Shown: positions 1-8,179, numbered from the stretch's first letter. The stretch: 64,000 bases of DNA from Pseudarthrobacter sp. SSS035 (GCF_023273875.1 NZ_CP096882.1:1984001-2048000); one strand, 5' to 3'. The notes: generated by a model from the sequence alone, not told the origin. A program made the numbers and translations.

Positions 1-348
1 CTGGCCGAGCGGATCCGCGCCGCCGGTGCCGGCATCGGCGGCTTCTTCACGCCCACCGGCTACGGCACCATGCTGGCCGAGGGCAAGGAAACCCGCATCA
101 TCGACGGCCGCGGCCAGGTTTTTGAAACCCCCATCCACGCAGACGTGGCGCTGATCAAGGCGCTGAAGGCCGACGGCGTGGGGAACCTTGTTTACCGCAA
201 GACCGCGCGGAACTTCGGCCCCATTATGGCTGCTGCCGCGCAGCACACGGTGGTCCAGGTGTCCGAGATTGTCCCCACCGGCGGGCTCGATCCCGAAAAC
301 GTCGTGACCCCCGGCATCTACGTCAACAGCATCGTGAAGGTGGCCTGA
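1..348 (+). CDS. pcaI: 3-oxoacid (beta-ketoadipate) CoA-transferase subunit A, 5' truncated by window edge
   Basis: The reading frame is open from base 1 and ends at a TGA at 346-348, so the start lies outside the window. The visible 115 residues match the C-terminal half of the alpha subunit of family I CoA-transferases: a GGFFTPTGYGT-like segment, an 'EGKE' stretch and the C-terminal 'GGLDPENVVTPGIYVN' pattern. The enzyme moves CoA from succinyl-CoA to a 3-oxoacid, most often 3-oxoadipate in soil actinobacteria. It needs subunit B, which starts 3 bases after this stop. The pcaI assignment, rather than scoA or atoD, is inferred from the pairing with subunit B and a following IclR regulator; the rest of a pca cluster would have to lie upstream of base 1. 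Confidence 0.88.
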   Translation: MAERIRAAGAGIGGFFTPTGYGTMLAEGKETRIIDGRGQVFETPIHADVALIKALKADGVGNLVYRKTARNFGPIMAAAAQHTVVQVSEIVPTGGLDPENVVTPGIYVNSIVKVA

Positions 349-350
349 AC

Positions 351-1043
351 ATGAGCGCACAGACCAACAGCCAGGCCAGTATTCAGACGTCCGAGAGGCC
401 CCTGGGCCGCGACCAGCTCGCCGAACTCGTGGCCCGCGACATCGCGCCCGGCTCGTTCGTGAACCTCGGCATCGGCCAGCCCACCCTGGTCTCCAACTAC
501 CTCAAGCCGGAGCAGAACATCACGCTCCACACGGAGAACGGCATGCTGGGCATGGGCCCAGCGGCTGAAGGGGACGACATCGACGGCGACCTCATCAACG
601 CCGGCAAGATCCCGGTCACGGAGCTGCCGGGGGCCTCCTACTTCCACCACGCGGACTCGTTCGCGATCATGCGCGGCGGCCACCTGGACATCTGCGTGCT
701 CGGCGCGTTCCAGGTCTCGGCAACCGGCGACCTCGCCAACTGGCACACCGGCGCCCCTGACGCCATCCCCGCTGTGGGCGGCGCGATGGACCTCGCCACC
801 GGCGCCAAGGACGTGTTTGTGATGATGACGCTCCTGACCCGCGAGGGTGCGTCGAAGATCGTGGAGGCGTGCACGTACCCGCTCACCGGCGTCGGCTGCG
901 TGACGCGCGTGTACACGGACAAGGCCGTCTTCCTCACCGGGCCCGACGGCGTCACTGTCCGTGAGACGTTCGGCTGTACCTTCGAGGAACTCCAGGACCT
1001 GGTAGCCGTCCCGCTCAAGTCAGCCGCCGCCGTCGTTGGTTGA
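351..1043 (+). CDS. pcaJ: 3-oxoacid (beta-ketoadipate) CoA-transferase subunit B
   Basis: 230 residues, the usual size of a CoA-transferase beta subunit. The N-terminal region contains 'FVNLGIGQPTLV' and then 'HTENGMLGMGP'; Glu62 in the ENG motif is, from family knowledge, the residue that forms the glutamyl-CoA thioester. The start follows the subunit A stop by 2 bases, so the two are co-translated and should form the heteromeric enzyme. With subunit A it would activate 3-oxoadipate at the expense of succinyl-CoA in protocatechuate/catechol degradation. The last codons and stop (GTT GGT TGA) lie inside a copy of a dispersed GGTTGAGCCTGTCGAAA repeat, so the C-terminus may have been set by that insertion. 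Acetoacetate is an alternative substrate. Confidence 0.9.
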   Translation: MSAQTNSQASIQTSERPLGRDQLAELVARDIAPGSFVNLGIGQPTLVSNYLKPEQNITLHTENGMLGMGPAAEGDDIDGDLINAGKIPVTELPGASYFHHADSFAIMRGGHLDICVLGAFQVSATGDLANWHTGAPDAIPAVGGAMDLATGAKDVFVMMTLLTREGASKIVEACTYPLTGVGCVTRVYTDKAVFLTGPDGVTVRETFGCTFEELQDLVAVPLKSAAAVVG

Positions 1044-1056
1044 GCCTGTCGAAACT
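1035..1056 (+). repeat. Dispersed GGTTGAGCCTGTCGAAAC repeat, copy 1
   Basis: The core GGTTGAGCCTGTCGAAAC overlaps the pcaJ stop codon. Related copies occur at 19960-19982 (opposite orientation), 27980-28031 (an inverted pair) and 43582-43629 (an inverted pair). The unit is itself partly self-complementary (GGTT...AACC). Confidence 0.7.
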
Positions 1057-1070
1057 AACCCCCCACCCAC

Positions 1071-1135
1071 GGCGCGAACAGGCAGATAATCCCCTCAAAC
1101 CCGTGATTTGAGGGGATTATCTGCCAGTTCGCGCC
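1071..1135. repeat. Large hairpin repeat between pcaJ and the IclR gene (TGCCAGTTCGCGC family, copy A)
   Basis: Two 29-base arms (1071-1099 and 1107-1135) are complementary except for one position and enclose a 7-base loop (CCCGTGA). The inner 19 bp, GGCAGATAATCCCCTCAAA against its complement, are perfect. The right end reads CTGCCAGTTCGCGCC, shared with copies at 1995-2057 and 6050-6090. It lies 28 bases after the pcaJ stop and 18 before the regulator's ATG, so it could end pcaIJ transcription or isolate the regulator transcript. No T-run follows the stem, so simple intrinsic termination is uncertain. Confidence 0.8.
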
Positions 1136-1152
1136 GAATAGGATTGGTAACC

Positions 1153-1965
1153 ATGACCAACGCACCTGCAGACTCACGGGCCGCCCCGCATGCGAGTGAC
1201 CACTACGTGCAGTCGCTGGCGCGCGGGCTGGCCGTGATCCGCGCCTTTGATACCGACCACCCGGTCATGACCCTCACCGAGGTGGCGGCACGGACGGACC
1301 TGACAAGAGCCACAGCCAGGCGCTTCCTGCACACCCTCGTGGAGCTGGACTACGTACGGACCGACGGCAAGACGTTTGCGCTGACGGCCAAGGTCCTGCA
1401 GCTCGGCTACGCCTACCTCAGCGGTCTGTCCCTGCCGCAGCTGGCCCAGCCCCACCTGGAGGAACTGTCCCTCAAGCTGGGCGAATCCACGTCGGCGGCG
1501 GTGCTGGACGGTACGGACATCGCCTACATCGCAAGGGTGACCACGCGCCGCATCATGAACGTCGGCATCACCGTGGGCACCCGCTTCCCGGCTTACGCTA
1601 CGTCCATGGGCAGGGTGCTGCTCGCGGCCCTGCCGCCCGCCGGACTCAAGGACTACCTGGCTGCGGCCGAGATCAAACCGCTGACGCCGCACGCGCTGGG
1701 CACAGTCCCCGAGCTGTTGGCGGTGCTGGACACGGTCCGGGCCCAAGGCTGGTGCCTGCTGGACCAGGAGCTTGAGATCGGGCTGATGTCCGTTGCCGCT
1801 CCCGTGTACGACGGGCCAACCAAAGTGGTGGCCGCGGTGAACGTGTCCCTCCAGGCCCAATCGGTGGCGGCCCAGCCGGACCCGGAAGCGTATCTGGCCG
1901 CCGTGACCCGGGAAATCGTGGCTACCGCGAAGCTCGTCTCGGCGGACCTGACCGCACGGCGCTGA
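1153..1965 (+). CDS. IclR family transcriptional regulator (PcaR/PobR-like)
   Basis: 271 codons, typical IclR length. An N-terminal winged helix-turn-helix is visible around residues 38-60 ('MTLTEVAARTDLTRATARR'), followed by the effector-binding domain with 'YATSMGRVLLA' and a 'LLDQELEIGLMSVAAPV' stretch typical of the family. An upstream in-frame TTG at 1108 lies inside the large hairpin and would add 15 atypical residues, so I chose the ATG at 1153. Its position after pcaIJ, and the similarity to IclR proteins that control beta-ketoadipate genes, suggest it responds to protocatechuate, 4-hydroxybenzoate or 3-oxoadipate; that ligand is an inference. The operator is not obvious. Confidence 0.88.
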   Translation: MTNAPADSRAAPHASDHYVQSLARGLAVIRAFDTDHPVMTLTEVAARTDLTRATARRFLHTLVELDYVRTDGKTFALTAKVLQLGYAYLSGLSLPQLAQPHLEELSLKLGESTSAAVLDGTDIAYIARVTTRRIMNVGITVGTRFPAYATSMGRVLLAALPPAGLKDYLAAAEIKPLTPHALGTVPELLAVLDTVRAQGWCLLDQELEIGLMSVAAPVYDGPTKVVAAVNVSLQAQSVAAQPDPEAYLAAVTREIVATAKLVSADLTARR

Positions 1966-1994
1966 ACGCCCGGTGCTGGCCGCGGCAGGCAGTC

Positions 1995-2057
1995 GCGCGA
2001 AAAGGCAGCAAATGCCCCCAAAACGCGAATCTGAGGGAATTAGCTGCCAGTTCGCGC
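1995..2057. repeat. Hairpin repeat between the IclR gene and pntAA (TGCCAGTTCGCGC family, copy B)
   Basis: The outer arms, GCGCGAAAAGGCAGC (1995-2009) and GCTGCCAGTTCGCGC (2043-2057), pair at 13 of 15 positions around a variable centre that contains AAACGCGAAT. The layout matches copies A and C: variable stem, an ACGCG-containing loop in B and C, and a terminal TGCCAGT tail. It begins 30 bases after the regulator stop and ends 48 bases before pntAA, so it may separate the two transcription units. Confidence 0.7.
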
Positions 2058-2105
2058 AAGGGGTCATAGACTCGAGCCAACTACGTCCGTAAGGGAGTTG
2101 GCGGT

Positions 2106-3359
2106 TTGAAACTGGGCATACCGCGGGAACGTCATGAGGGTGAGCGGCGTGTGGCCGCCACGCCGGAAACGGTCAAGCAGCTGGCGGGGCTTGGCCTGGA
2201 CATCCTGATCGAGGCAGGAGCAGGGGCCGCCGCCGGCCACTCGGACCACGATTACGCGGACGCCGGCGCCCGCATCGTCGAGGACCTGGATCCCGGCGAA
2301 CTGAACGTCCTGGTCCACGTCCGCCCGCTGGAACCCCCGACGGCGGCAGCCCTGAAGAGGGGCGCCGTCACGGTTGGCCTGGCCTCGCCGTCGTCCGAAC
2401 TCGCCACCGTACAGGCGCTCGTGGAGGCCGGCGTCACCGCCTTCGCCCTGGAACTGGTGCCCCGCATCTCGCGCGCACAGTCCATGGATGCGCTCAGCTC
2501 CCAGGCCCTGGTGGCCGGCTACCGCTGCGTGCTCGAAGCCGCCATCCGGCTCCCGCGCTTTTTCCCGCTGTACATGACTGCCGCCGGCACTGTCCCGCCC
2601 GCCCGGGTGCTGGTGCTGGGCGCCGGGGTTGCCGGGCTGCAGGCCATCGGCACCGCAAAACGGCTGGGGGCCCGGGTCTCCGCCAACGACATCCGGCCCG
2701 CCTCCGCTGACGAGGTCGCGTCGATGGGCGGCACGTTCATCAGGCTGGATCTGGAAACGGCGGAGGCATCGGGTGGCTACGCCCGCGAACTCAGTGCCGA
2801 CCGCGGCGCCCTCCAGCGAGAACTCCTCGCCCCGCACGTCGCCGTGGCGGATGTCCTGATTACGACGGCGGCCGTCCCGGGCAGGCGCGCACCGCTCCTC
2901 GTGAGCCGCCAAATGGTGCAGGGCATGCGCCCCGGCTCCGTCGTCGTCGACCTCGCCGCGGAATCCGGCGGCAACGTTGAGGGCGCTGTTCCCGGCGAGG
3001 ACATCCTGGTCCCGACCGCCGACGGGCAGGGCTACGTCACCCTGGTGGGGCTGAAGGACGCACCGTCCGCGATGGCGCAGGACGCGTCCCGACTGTATGC
3101 CAAGAACGTGGCCAACCTGCTCGCCCTGATGGTCCGGGACGGCACCGTTGCCCCCGATTTCGACGACGACGTGATCGCCTGCGCGTGCCTCACGCACGAC
3201 GGCGCGGTGCGGCACCTGCCCACGGCCGAGGCCCTGGCGGCACTTGACCCCGCCCTGCCCGACCATGCGCCCCGGGTCCACGACGATCTGGTCCGGAACG
3301 ACGGGATCCGGATCGAGCGGCTCCAGCACGACAAGGTCCAGAACGAGGGGGGAATCTGA
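2106..3359 (+). CDS. pntAA: NAD(P) transhydrogenase, soluble alpha subunit part 1
   Basis: 417 residues. It starts at TTG (MKLGIPRER in translation), the canonical PntA N-terminus, with GGGAG 9 bases upstream; there is no better ATG. The Rossmann nucleotide-binding region is clear: 'VLVLGAGVAGLQAIGTAKRL' and then 'VSANDIR' around residues 165-200. This is the NAD(H)-binding domain I of the proton-translocating transhydrogenase, which moves hydride from NADH to NADP+ using the proton gradient. The stop TGA overlaps the next ATG by one base (TGATG), giving strong coupling to pntAB. The split of alpha into AA and AB is normal in actinobacteria. Note that the C-terminal part continues well past the Rossmann fold, as in other split PntAA proteins. 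Confidence 0.93.
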   Translation: MKLGIPRERHEGERRVAATPETVKQLAGLGLDILIEAGAGAAAGHSDHDYADAGARIVEDLDPGELNVLVHVRPLEPPTAAALKRGAVTVGLASPSSELATVQALVEAGVTAFALELVPRISRAQSMDALSSQALVAGYRCVLEAAIRLPRFFPLYMTAAGTVPPARVLVLGAGVAGLQAIGTAKRLGARVSANDIRPASADEVASMGGTFIRLDLETAEASGGYARELSADRGALQRELLAPHVAVADVLITTAAVPGRRAPLLVSRQMVQGMRPGSVVVDLAAESGGNVEGAVPGEDILVPTADGQGYVTLVGLKDAPSAMAQDASRLYAKNVANLLALMVRDGTVAPDFDDDVIACACLTHDGAVRHLPTAEALAALDPALPDHAPRVHDDLVRNDGIRIERLQHDKVQNEGGI

Positions 3360-3694
3360 TGGACGGCATGAGTCTGCTGACGGTCACCGTGCTGGCGGTG
3401 TTTGTGGGCTTCGAAGTGGTTTCCAAGGTCTCCAGCACCCTGCACACGCCGTTGATGTCCGGCGCGAACGCCATCCACGGCATCATCCTGGTGGGCGCCA
3501 TCATCGTGGCGGGCCAGGCCGCGGACCCTTGGATCCTGGCCGTGGCGCTGCTCGCCGTGGTGCTGGCCACCGCCAACCTGGTGGGCGGCTTTGTGGTGAC
3601 GGACCGGATGCTGCATATGTTCCGTGCCCGGAAAGACGTGGTCCGCCAGGAAGCCCCGGCTAAGGAAGCCACCGGCAGGGAGGACGCAAAGTGA
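3359..3694 (+). CDS. pntAB: NAD(P) transhydrogenase alpha subunit part 2 (membrane)
   Basis: 111 residues with three or four hydrophobic helices (around residues 5-20, 33-50, 55-80) and a charged C-terminal tail rich in Arg, Lys and Glu. The 'KVSSTLHTPLMSGANAIHGI' segment is diagnostic for the membrane part of the alpha subunit. The start overlaps the pntAA stop; a second ATG at 3368 is possible. The end overlaps the GTG of pntB by 4 bases, so all three subunits are translationally linked. It forms part of the proton channel of the transhydrogenase in the cytoplasmic membrane. Confidence 0.92.
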   Translation: MDGMSLLTVTVLAVFVGFEVVSKVSSTLHTPLMSGANAIHGIILVGAIIVAGQAADPWILAVALLAVVLATANLVGGFVVTDRMLHMFRARKDVVRQEAPAKEATGREDAK

Positions 3695-5064
3695 CCCTCC
3701 TCGACCCGGTCTGGACCTCGCTCCTTTACCTCGCCGCCGCGGTGTTCTTCATCCTTGCCCTTCGTGGCCTCAGCTCGCCCCGGACTGCTCGCCGCGGCAA
3801 CCTGATCGGCGCCTTCGGTGCGCTCCTCGCCGTCGTCACGGTCTTCCTTTCCGCCCGGCTGGACAACATCCCCTGGATCATCGGTGCCATCGCGGTGGGG
3901 TCCGCCGTGGCCGCACCGGTGGCCCGGCGCGTGCAGATGACCCAGATGCCGCAGCTCGTGGCGCTGTTCAACGGGGTGGGCGGCGGCGCCGCAGCCCTGG
4001 TGGCGCTGCTGGAACTCAGCCACACCGCCGACCCCTGGGTCCGGCTGGCCATCGTCTTCACGCTCCTGGTGGGGGCCGTGTCCTTCGCCGGCTCCGGGGT
4101 CACCTTCGCCAAACTCCAGGAGCTGATGACCACCCGGCCCATCGTTTTTCCGGGCCTCCCCGTGGTGATGGCAGCGGTGCTGCTCGCCGCCGTGGGTACC
4201 GCCGTCGCCGTCGTCCTGACCGGTTCCCTGGCGCTCGCGGTGCTGTTGATGGTGCTGGGTTTGGCCGCCGGCGTCCTGCTGGTGCTGCCGGTGGGCGGTG
4301 CTGACGTGCCCATCGTCATTTCGCTGCTGAACGCGTTCACCGGCCTGGCCGTGGCGGCGTCCGGTGTGGTGCTGGGCAACGTGCTGCTGGTGGTGGCCGG
4401 CACGCTGGTGGGCGCCTCCGGTACTATCCTCACCCGGGCCATGGCCGCCGCGATGGGCCGCAGCGTGGCCGGCATCCTGTTCGGCGCCTTCAAGGGAGGT
4501 TCGACGGCGGGATCCACCGCCGTGAGCGAACGTCCCGTCAGGTCCTCCACTGCGGAGGACGTGGCGGTGCTCCTGGGCTACGCGCAGCGCGTGATCATCG
4601 TGCCCGGCTATGGCCTGGCGGTGGCGCAGGGCCAGCACACAGCGGCCGAGCTGGCCCTGGCCCTTGAGGCGCGCGGGATCGAGGTGGACTTCGCCATCCA
4701 TCCCGTGGCGGGCCGCATGCCGGGGCACATGAACGTGCTCCTGGCCGAGGCGAACGTGCCGTACGAATCGCTCAAGGAGATGGGCGAAATCAACTCCGAA
4801 TTCCGGATGGCCGACGTCGCGTTGGTGGTGGGCGCCAACGATGTGGTGAACCCGGCAGCGAAGACGTCCTCCGGCTCGCCGATCTACGGCATGCCCATCC
4901 TGGAAGTGGCCGACGCCCGCCAGGTGATCTTCCTGAAACGCTCCATGCGGCCAGGATTCGCGGGCATCGAGAACGAGCTCCTGTACGAGCCGCAGACCTC
5001 GCTGCTCTTCGGCGACGCCAAGGATTCCCTGGCCAAGGTGCTGGGCGCGGTGAAGGCGCTGTAG
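3691..5064 (+). CDS. pntB: NAD(P) transhydrogenase beta subunit
   Basis: 457 residues from a GTG that overlaps the pntAB stop. The first two thirds are hydrophobic with about nine membrane segments and contain 'VALFNGVGGGAAALVALLE'. The C-terminal domain III carries the NADP(H)-binding signatures 'GYGLAVAQGQH', 'HPVAGRMPGHMNVLLAEA' and 'KRSMRPGFAGIENELLY'. It completes the proton-translocating transhydrogenase, which supplies NADPH for biosynthesis and oxidative-stress defence. The 31-base gap to the next gene and the shared strand suggest the lipid kinase may be read from the same transcript. Confidence 0.95.
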   Translation: MTLLDPVWTSLLYLAAAVFFILALRGLSSPRTARRGNLIGAFGALLAVVTVFLSARLDNIPWIIGAIAVGSAVAAPVARRVQMTQMPQLVALFNGVGGGAAALVALLELSHTADPWVRLAIVFTLLVGAVSFAGSGVTFAKLQELMTTRPIVFPGLPVVMAAVLLAAVGTAVAVVLTGSLALAVLLMVLGLAAGVLLVLPVGGADVPIVISLLNAFTGLAVAASGVVLGNVLLVVAGTLVGASGTILTRAMAAAMGRSVAGILFGAFKGGSTAGSTAVSERPVRSSTAEDVAVLLGYAQRVIIVPGYGLAVAQGQHTAAELALALEARGIEVDFAIHPVAGRMPGHMNVLLAEANVPYESLKEMGEINSEFRMADVALVVGANDVVNPAAKTSSGSPIYGMPILEVADARQVIFLKRSMRPGFAGIENELLYEPQTSLLFGDAKDSLAKVLGAVKAL

Positions 5065-5113
5065 CGAAGTACGCTGTCCCAAAGGCCCCATTCCCATGTC
5101 AGCGAAGGAAACC

Positions 5114-6031
5114 ATGCCAGCCAACAGCTCCACGTCCCTCAAGCGCCCGGCCATCATCATCAATCCTGCCAAGCCGGTGGACATCGACGTGCGTGCCCTG
5201 GCGGCGAAGCATTGCTCGGCGAACGGCTGGGGCGAGCCCATCTGGCTCGAGACCACCAAGGAGGACCCCGGCGTCGGCCAGGCGAAGGAGGCACTCAAGC
5301 AAGGGGCCGACGTCGTTATTGCCGCCGGCGGCGACGGTACCGTGCGGTGTGTGGCCGAGGTCCTTTCCGGCGGGGACGTGCCCATGGGGTTGCTTCCGTT
5401 CGGCACGGGAAACCTCCTGGCCCGGAACCTGGGCATGGACGTCACCGATTTTGACGGGGCCATGGCCGGGGCCCTGGCAGGCACGGAGCGGAAGATCGAC
5501 GTGGTCCGGGCCGCCCGCAATGATCCGGACAAGGAGCAGGTCTTCCTCGTCATGGCCGGAGTGGGCTACGACGCCACCATCATGGCCGACACCAACGAGG
5601 ACCTCAAGGACAAGGTGGGCTGGCTGGCCTACGTGGACGCCGGCATCCGGAACCTGCCCGGCAAACCGGTGAAGGCAACCATCGTCCTCGACGGCAAGAC
5701 AGTAGTACACCGCGGGGTCCGCAGCGTGATGGTGGGCAACTGCGGCAAGGTCCAGGGCAGACTGGAGATCTTCCCGGACGCCAAGATGGATGACGGCCTG
5801 CTGGACGTGGCCGTGCTGGCACCGAGGGGGAAATTCGGGTGGTTCTCCGTGGTGGCCGGCATGATCGGCAAGGGCCGCGGTAAAGACACGTCCGTCGAGT
5901 ACTACCAGGGGAAATCCGTGGAGGTCACCCTCGAGCACAACGATGACTACCAGCTCGACGGCGACCACGAGGGCGACGGCAAGCACGTCCTGATGACCAT
6001 TGAGCCAGGCGCGCTGACCATCCGGATGTAA
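5114..6031 (+). CDS. Diacylglycerol kinase-family lipid kinase
   Basis: About 305 residues. The catalytic signature GGDGT is at residues 72-76 ('AAGGDGTVRCVAEVL'), followed by 'LPFGTGNLLARNLGM' and, near the end, 'YQLDGDHEGDG', as in the DagK/YegS family. These enzymes phosphorylate diacylglycerol or related lipids at the membrane. I chose the ATG at 5114 because AAGGAA lies 4 bases upstream; an in-frame ATG at 5096 is the alternative and would add six residues. The exact lipid substrate cannot be read from the sequence. It ends 19 bases before a palindromic repeat that sits between it and the convergent ACT-domain gene. Confidence 0.88.
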   Translation: MPANSSTSLKRPAIIINPAKPVDIDVRALAAKHCSANGWGEPIWLETTKEDPGVGQAKEALKQGADVVIAAGGDGTVRCVAEVLSGGDVPMGLLPFGTGNLLARNLGMDVTDFDGAMAGALAGTERKIDVVRAARNDPDKEQVFLVMAGVGYDATIMADTNEDLKDKVGWLAYVDAGIRNLPGKPVKATIVLDGKTVVHRGVRSVMVGNCGKVQGRLEIFPDAKMDDGLLDVAVLAPRGKFGWFSVVAGMIGKGRGKDTSVEYYQGKSVEVTLEHNDDYQLDGDHEGDGKHVLMTIEPGALTIRM

Positions 6032-6049
6032 CCCCAACTAGCTCGCACC

Positions 6050-6090
6050 TAACGTCGTCAAACGCGGGAATGACGACATTAAATGCCAGT
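6050..6090. repeat. Palindromic repeat between convergent genes (TGCCAGT family, copy C)
   Basis: Arms TAACGTCGTCA (6050-6060) and TGACGACATTA (6071-6081) pair with one G/T wobble position around the loop AACGCGGGAA. A TGCCAGT tail follows at 6084-6090. It shares its loop and tail with copies A and B, but its stem sequence differs while remaining paired. It contains the stop codon of the minus-strand ACT gene and lies 19 bases after the lipid kinase stop, so it could serve both convergent genes as a terminator. Confidence 0.65.
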
Positions 6091-6924
6091 CACTTGGGAG
6101 GGCTCCGGCCGGTGGGCCAGGATTTCGGCGAGCTCGGCGAGCCGGTGCGCGCGGGCTGACTCGGCGGGTGTGAACGGTTCGCCGGGACGGGCGAAGGTGA
6201 TGGGTCCGTGCCAGGCGGTGGGGATCTTCAGGCGGGTGCCGGCGTCGTCCGCTTCCAGGATTGCCTCCGCGGGGGTGAGGATGCGGGCACGAAGCAGCTC
6301 GGCGACTGCCAGCGGCAGCTCGTCCGGGGCGTCGGCGATTCGTGCCGCCAGGCTCAGCGCCTTCGTCTGGCCGTCCGCCATGGCCAGCGCGGTGGTGGGC
6401 CAGACCCGCGAACTCGAGCCGCCGGCGTCGTGCAGTGCCTCCAGCAGGTGCCGTTCACTGAGGTTCCCCGGCGCCGAGAGCACAAACTCGTCCAGCACGC
6501 CGCCGGCAACGGGGTGGACGTGGATGCTGAGGATGTTGGTGTCCAGGCGGGCCAGCGCCCGGGTGATTTTCTGCAGCGAACCCGGGTGGTCCTGGAGCAC
6601 CGTGCGCGCCCGCCACAACGCCGGTGCGCTGCCCAGCTTCCTGTGGTGCCGGAGCGCCGGCGCGTGCAGCCAGCCGCGGAGCATGCGGGCGGCGGAGGGC
6701 TCCGCCACCCAGATCACCAGCACGGTGGCCGTGAGCGTGAGGACCAGCACCTTGGCAAGATACGGCAGGTGCGTTCCCACTACGAGGGCGTGGACCAACA
6801 GTTCGATCGGGAGCATAACGGCCACGTTGGCCACGGTCAGGCGGGTTTTGGTGGGTTCCGGCATCAGGCCGCAGACTTCACAGCTCAAATCAGCCGCGGC
6901 AGGGTTCCTTGCAGTGGGCTTCAT
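6079..6924 (-). CDS. Membrane-anchored ACT-domain protein of unknown function
   Basis: 281 residues. An N-terminal Cys-x2-Cys ('CEVCGL', residues 20-23) is followed by two hydrophobic segments (about 30-50 and 55-75). An ACT-like domain follows around residues 105-175: 'VLQDHPGSLQKITRALARL' matches the ACT helix-1 pattern, then 'NILSIHVHP'. ACT domains bind amino acids or other small ligands. The remaining C-terminal 100 residues match nothing I recognise. Its neighbours are a lipid kinase, convergent across a palindromic repeat, and a divergent FUSC transporter with a shared 148-base promoter region. A role as a ligand sensor at the membrane is possible but is inference. Confidence 0.7.
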   Translation of the reverse strand: MKPTARNPAAADLSCEVCGLMPEPTKTRLTVANVAVMLPIELLVHALVVGTHLPYLAKVLVLTLTATVLVIWVAEPSAARMLRGWLHAPALRHHRKLGSAPALWRARTVLQDHPGSLQKITRALARLDTNILSIHVHPVAGGVLDEFVLSAPGNLSERHLLEALHDAGGSSSRVWPTTALAMADGQTKALSLAARIADAPDELPLAVAELLRARILTPAEAILEADDAGTRLKIPTAWHGPITFARPGEPFTPAESARAHRLAELAEILAHRPEPSQVTGI

Positions 6925-7072
6925 GCCTCAAGGATCACAGCGGGGTGTTTCGGCCGCGTTGCCCTGCCGTTCCGATTGTGGGAACAGGCTGCGGCGTAGG
7001 ATCGATGGGGACGTCAGCGCGGCCGCCCGCCAGTGATGTACCCGTTGTACCGCAGGAAGGCGCCATCAGCAC

Positions 7073-8179
7073 GTGAAGATCCTCGCTGAGATGTTCAGCA
7101 TCGCTCCCGCCAACAAGGACCACCACCCGGCGCTCCGCTGCGCCGTGGGGGTGTTTGTTCCGCTCCTTGCCCTGGTGCTGCTGGGCCGGCTGGACCTCGC
7201 GATCTTCGCGTCTTTCGGCGCATTCACGGGAATCTACGGCCGTGGCGAGCCGCACGGATCGCGCTTCTTCCTTCAGCTCCGCGCGGGCCTGCTGATGCTG
7301 CTGATCATTCTGCTGGCCGCGCTCGCGGCCCGCGCCGGCGGGGTCTGGGGGGTGGACGGGGACAACACCACGTGGCTTCTGGTCCTGGCCACTACCCTGG
7401 TGGCCGGCGGCTGCTCCGTGGCCATCTCGTGGCTTCGGCTGCGGCCTGCCGGGTCGCTGTTCCACATCTTTGCTTTCGCGGCCATTGCCTCGATCCCCAA
7501 CCAGCCGCCGCTCTGGGAGGGCATGCTGGTGGCCGTCCTGACCACCGCCTTCTGCCTGCTGATCGGCTTCTCTTCGCGGGTGCTGCCCAGCCACCGCACA
7601 CCCTGGGTCTGGCCGCGCCCGCTCCGCCGCACTCCGGATGAGCGGCGGGCGGCCTGGCTGGAAGGCCTGGGCTATTTCGTGGCCGCCGGGCTGGCCGGTT
7701 CGTTGGCCACCCTGGCCGGCCAAAGCCTGGGTTTTGGCCATAACTACTGGGCCATGGTGGCCGCAGTGGTCCCGCTCGTGGGGCACACCACCGTGCACCG
7801 GGTCCGCCGCGGCGTGCAGAGGATCATCGGCACGGTCCTGGGGCTCGTGGTGCTGGCCGGGATCCTCCTGCTGGGCCTGCAACCCTGGCAGACCGTGCTG
7901 GTTATGGCCCTGTGCCAGTTCGGCGCCGAGTTGTTCATTGCCCGCCAGTACTTGCTGGCGCAGGTCTTCGTGACGCCGCTGGCCCTGATCTCCACGCTGC
8001 TGGTGGCGCCGGCCTCGCCTACCAGCCTGCTCCGCGACCGGATCGTCGAGACGGTGATCGGTGCCGCCGTCGGCATTGCGGTGGTGCTGGCGCCTGTCCT
8101 TTGGCGGCGGGTGTGGCGGGCGCGGGTTCGCCGGGGATCAGCTCACGAGCCCAGGCGGCCGCCGGACTCCTCCAGATAG
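7073..8179 (+). CDS. FUSC-family (aromatic acid exporter-like) membrane protein
   Basis: 368 residues starting at GTG 7073. Two blocks of hydrophobic helices (about 20-175 and 205-345) flank a short charged stretch with an 'RPLRRTPDERRAAW' segment. The second block has 'GFGHNYWAMVAAVVPLVGHTTVHRV' and 'GTVLGLVVLAGIL', typical of FUSC/ArAE family permeases that export aromatic acids and related compounds. Its substrate is unknown. The last 37 bases overlap the 3' end of the convergent thymidine kinase gene, so the two transcripts are antisense at their ends. A second possible start is the ATG at 7091. Confidence 0.82.
   Translation: MKILAEMFSIAPANKDHHPALRCAVGVFVPLLALVLLGRLDLAIFASFGAFTGIYGRGEPHGSRFFLQLRAGLLMLLIILLAALAARAGGVWGVDGDNTTWLLVLATTLVAGGCSVAISWLRLRPAGSLFHIFAFAAIASIPNQPPLWEGMLVAVLTTAFCLLIGFSSRVLPSHRTPWVWPRPLRRTPDERRAAWLEGLGYFVAAGLAGSLATLAGQSLGFGHNYWAMVAAVVPLVGHTTVHRVRRGVQRIIGTVLGLVVLAGILLLGLQPWQTVLVMALCQFGAELFIARQYLLAQVFVTPLALISTLLVAPASPTSLLRDRIVETVIGAAVGIAVVLAPVLWRRVWRARVRRGSAHEPRRPPDSSR

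Noticed and set aside
3190..5553. 787-residue open frame on the minus strand across pntB
   Set aside because: It is antisense to the well-supported pntAB/pntB/lipid kinase genes, is His/Gln/Gly-rich as expected for a mirror frame in GC-rich DNA, and has no domain.
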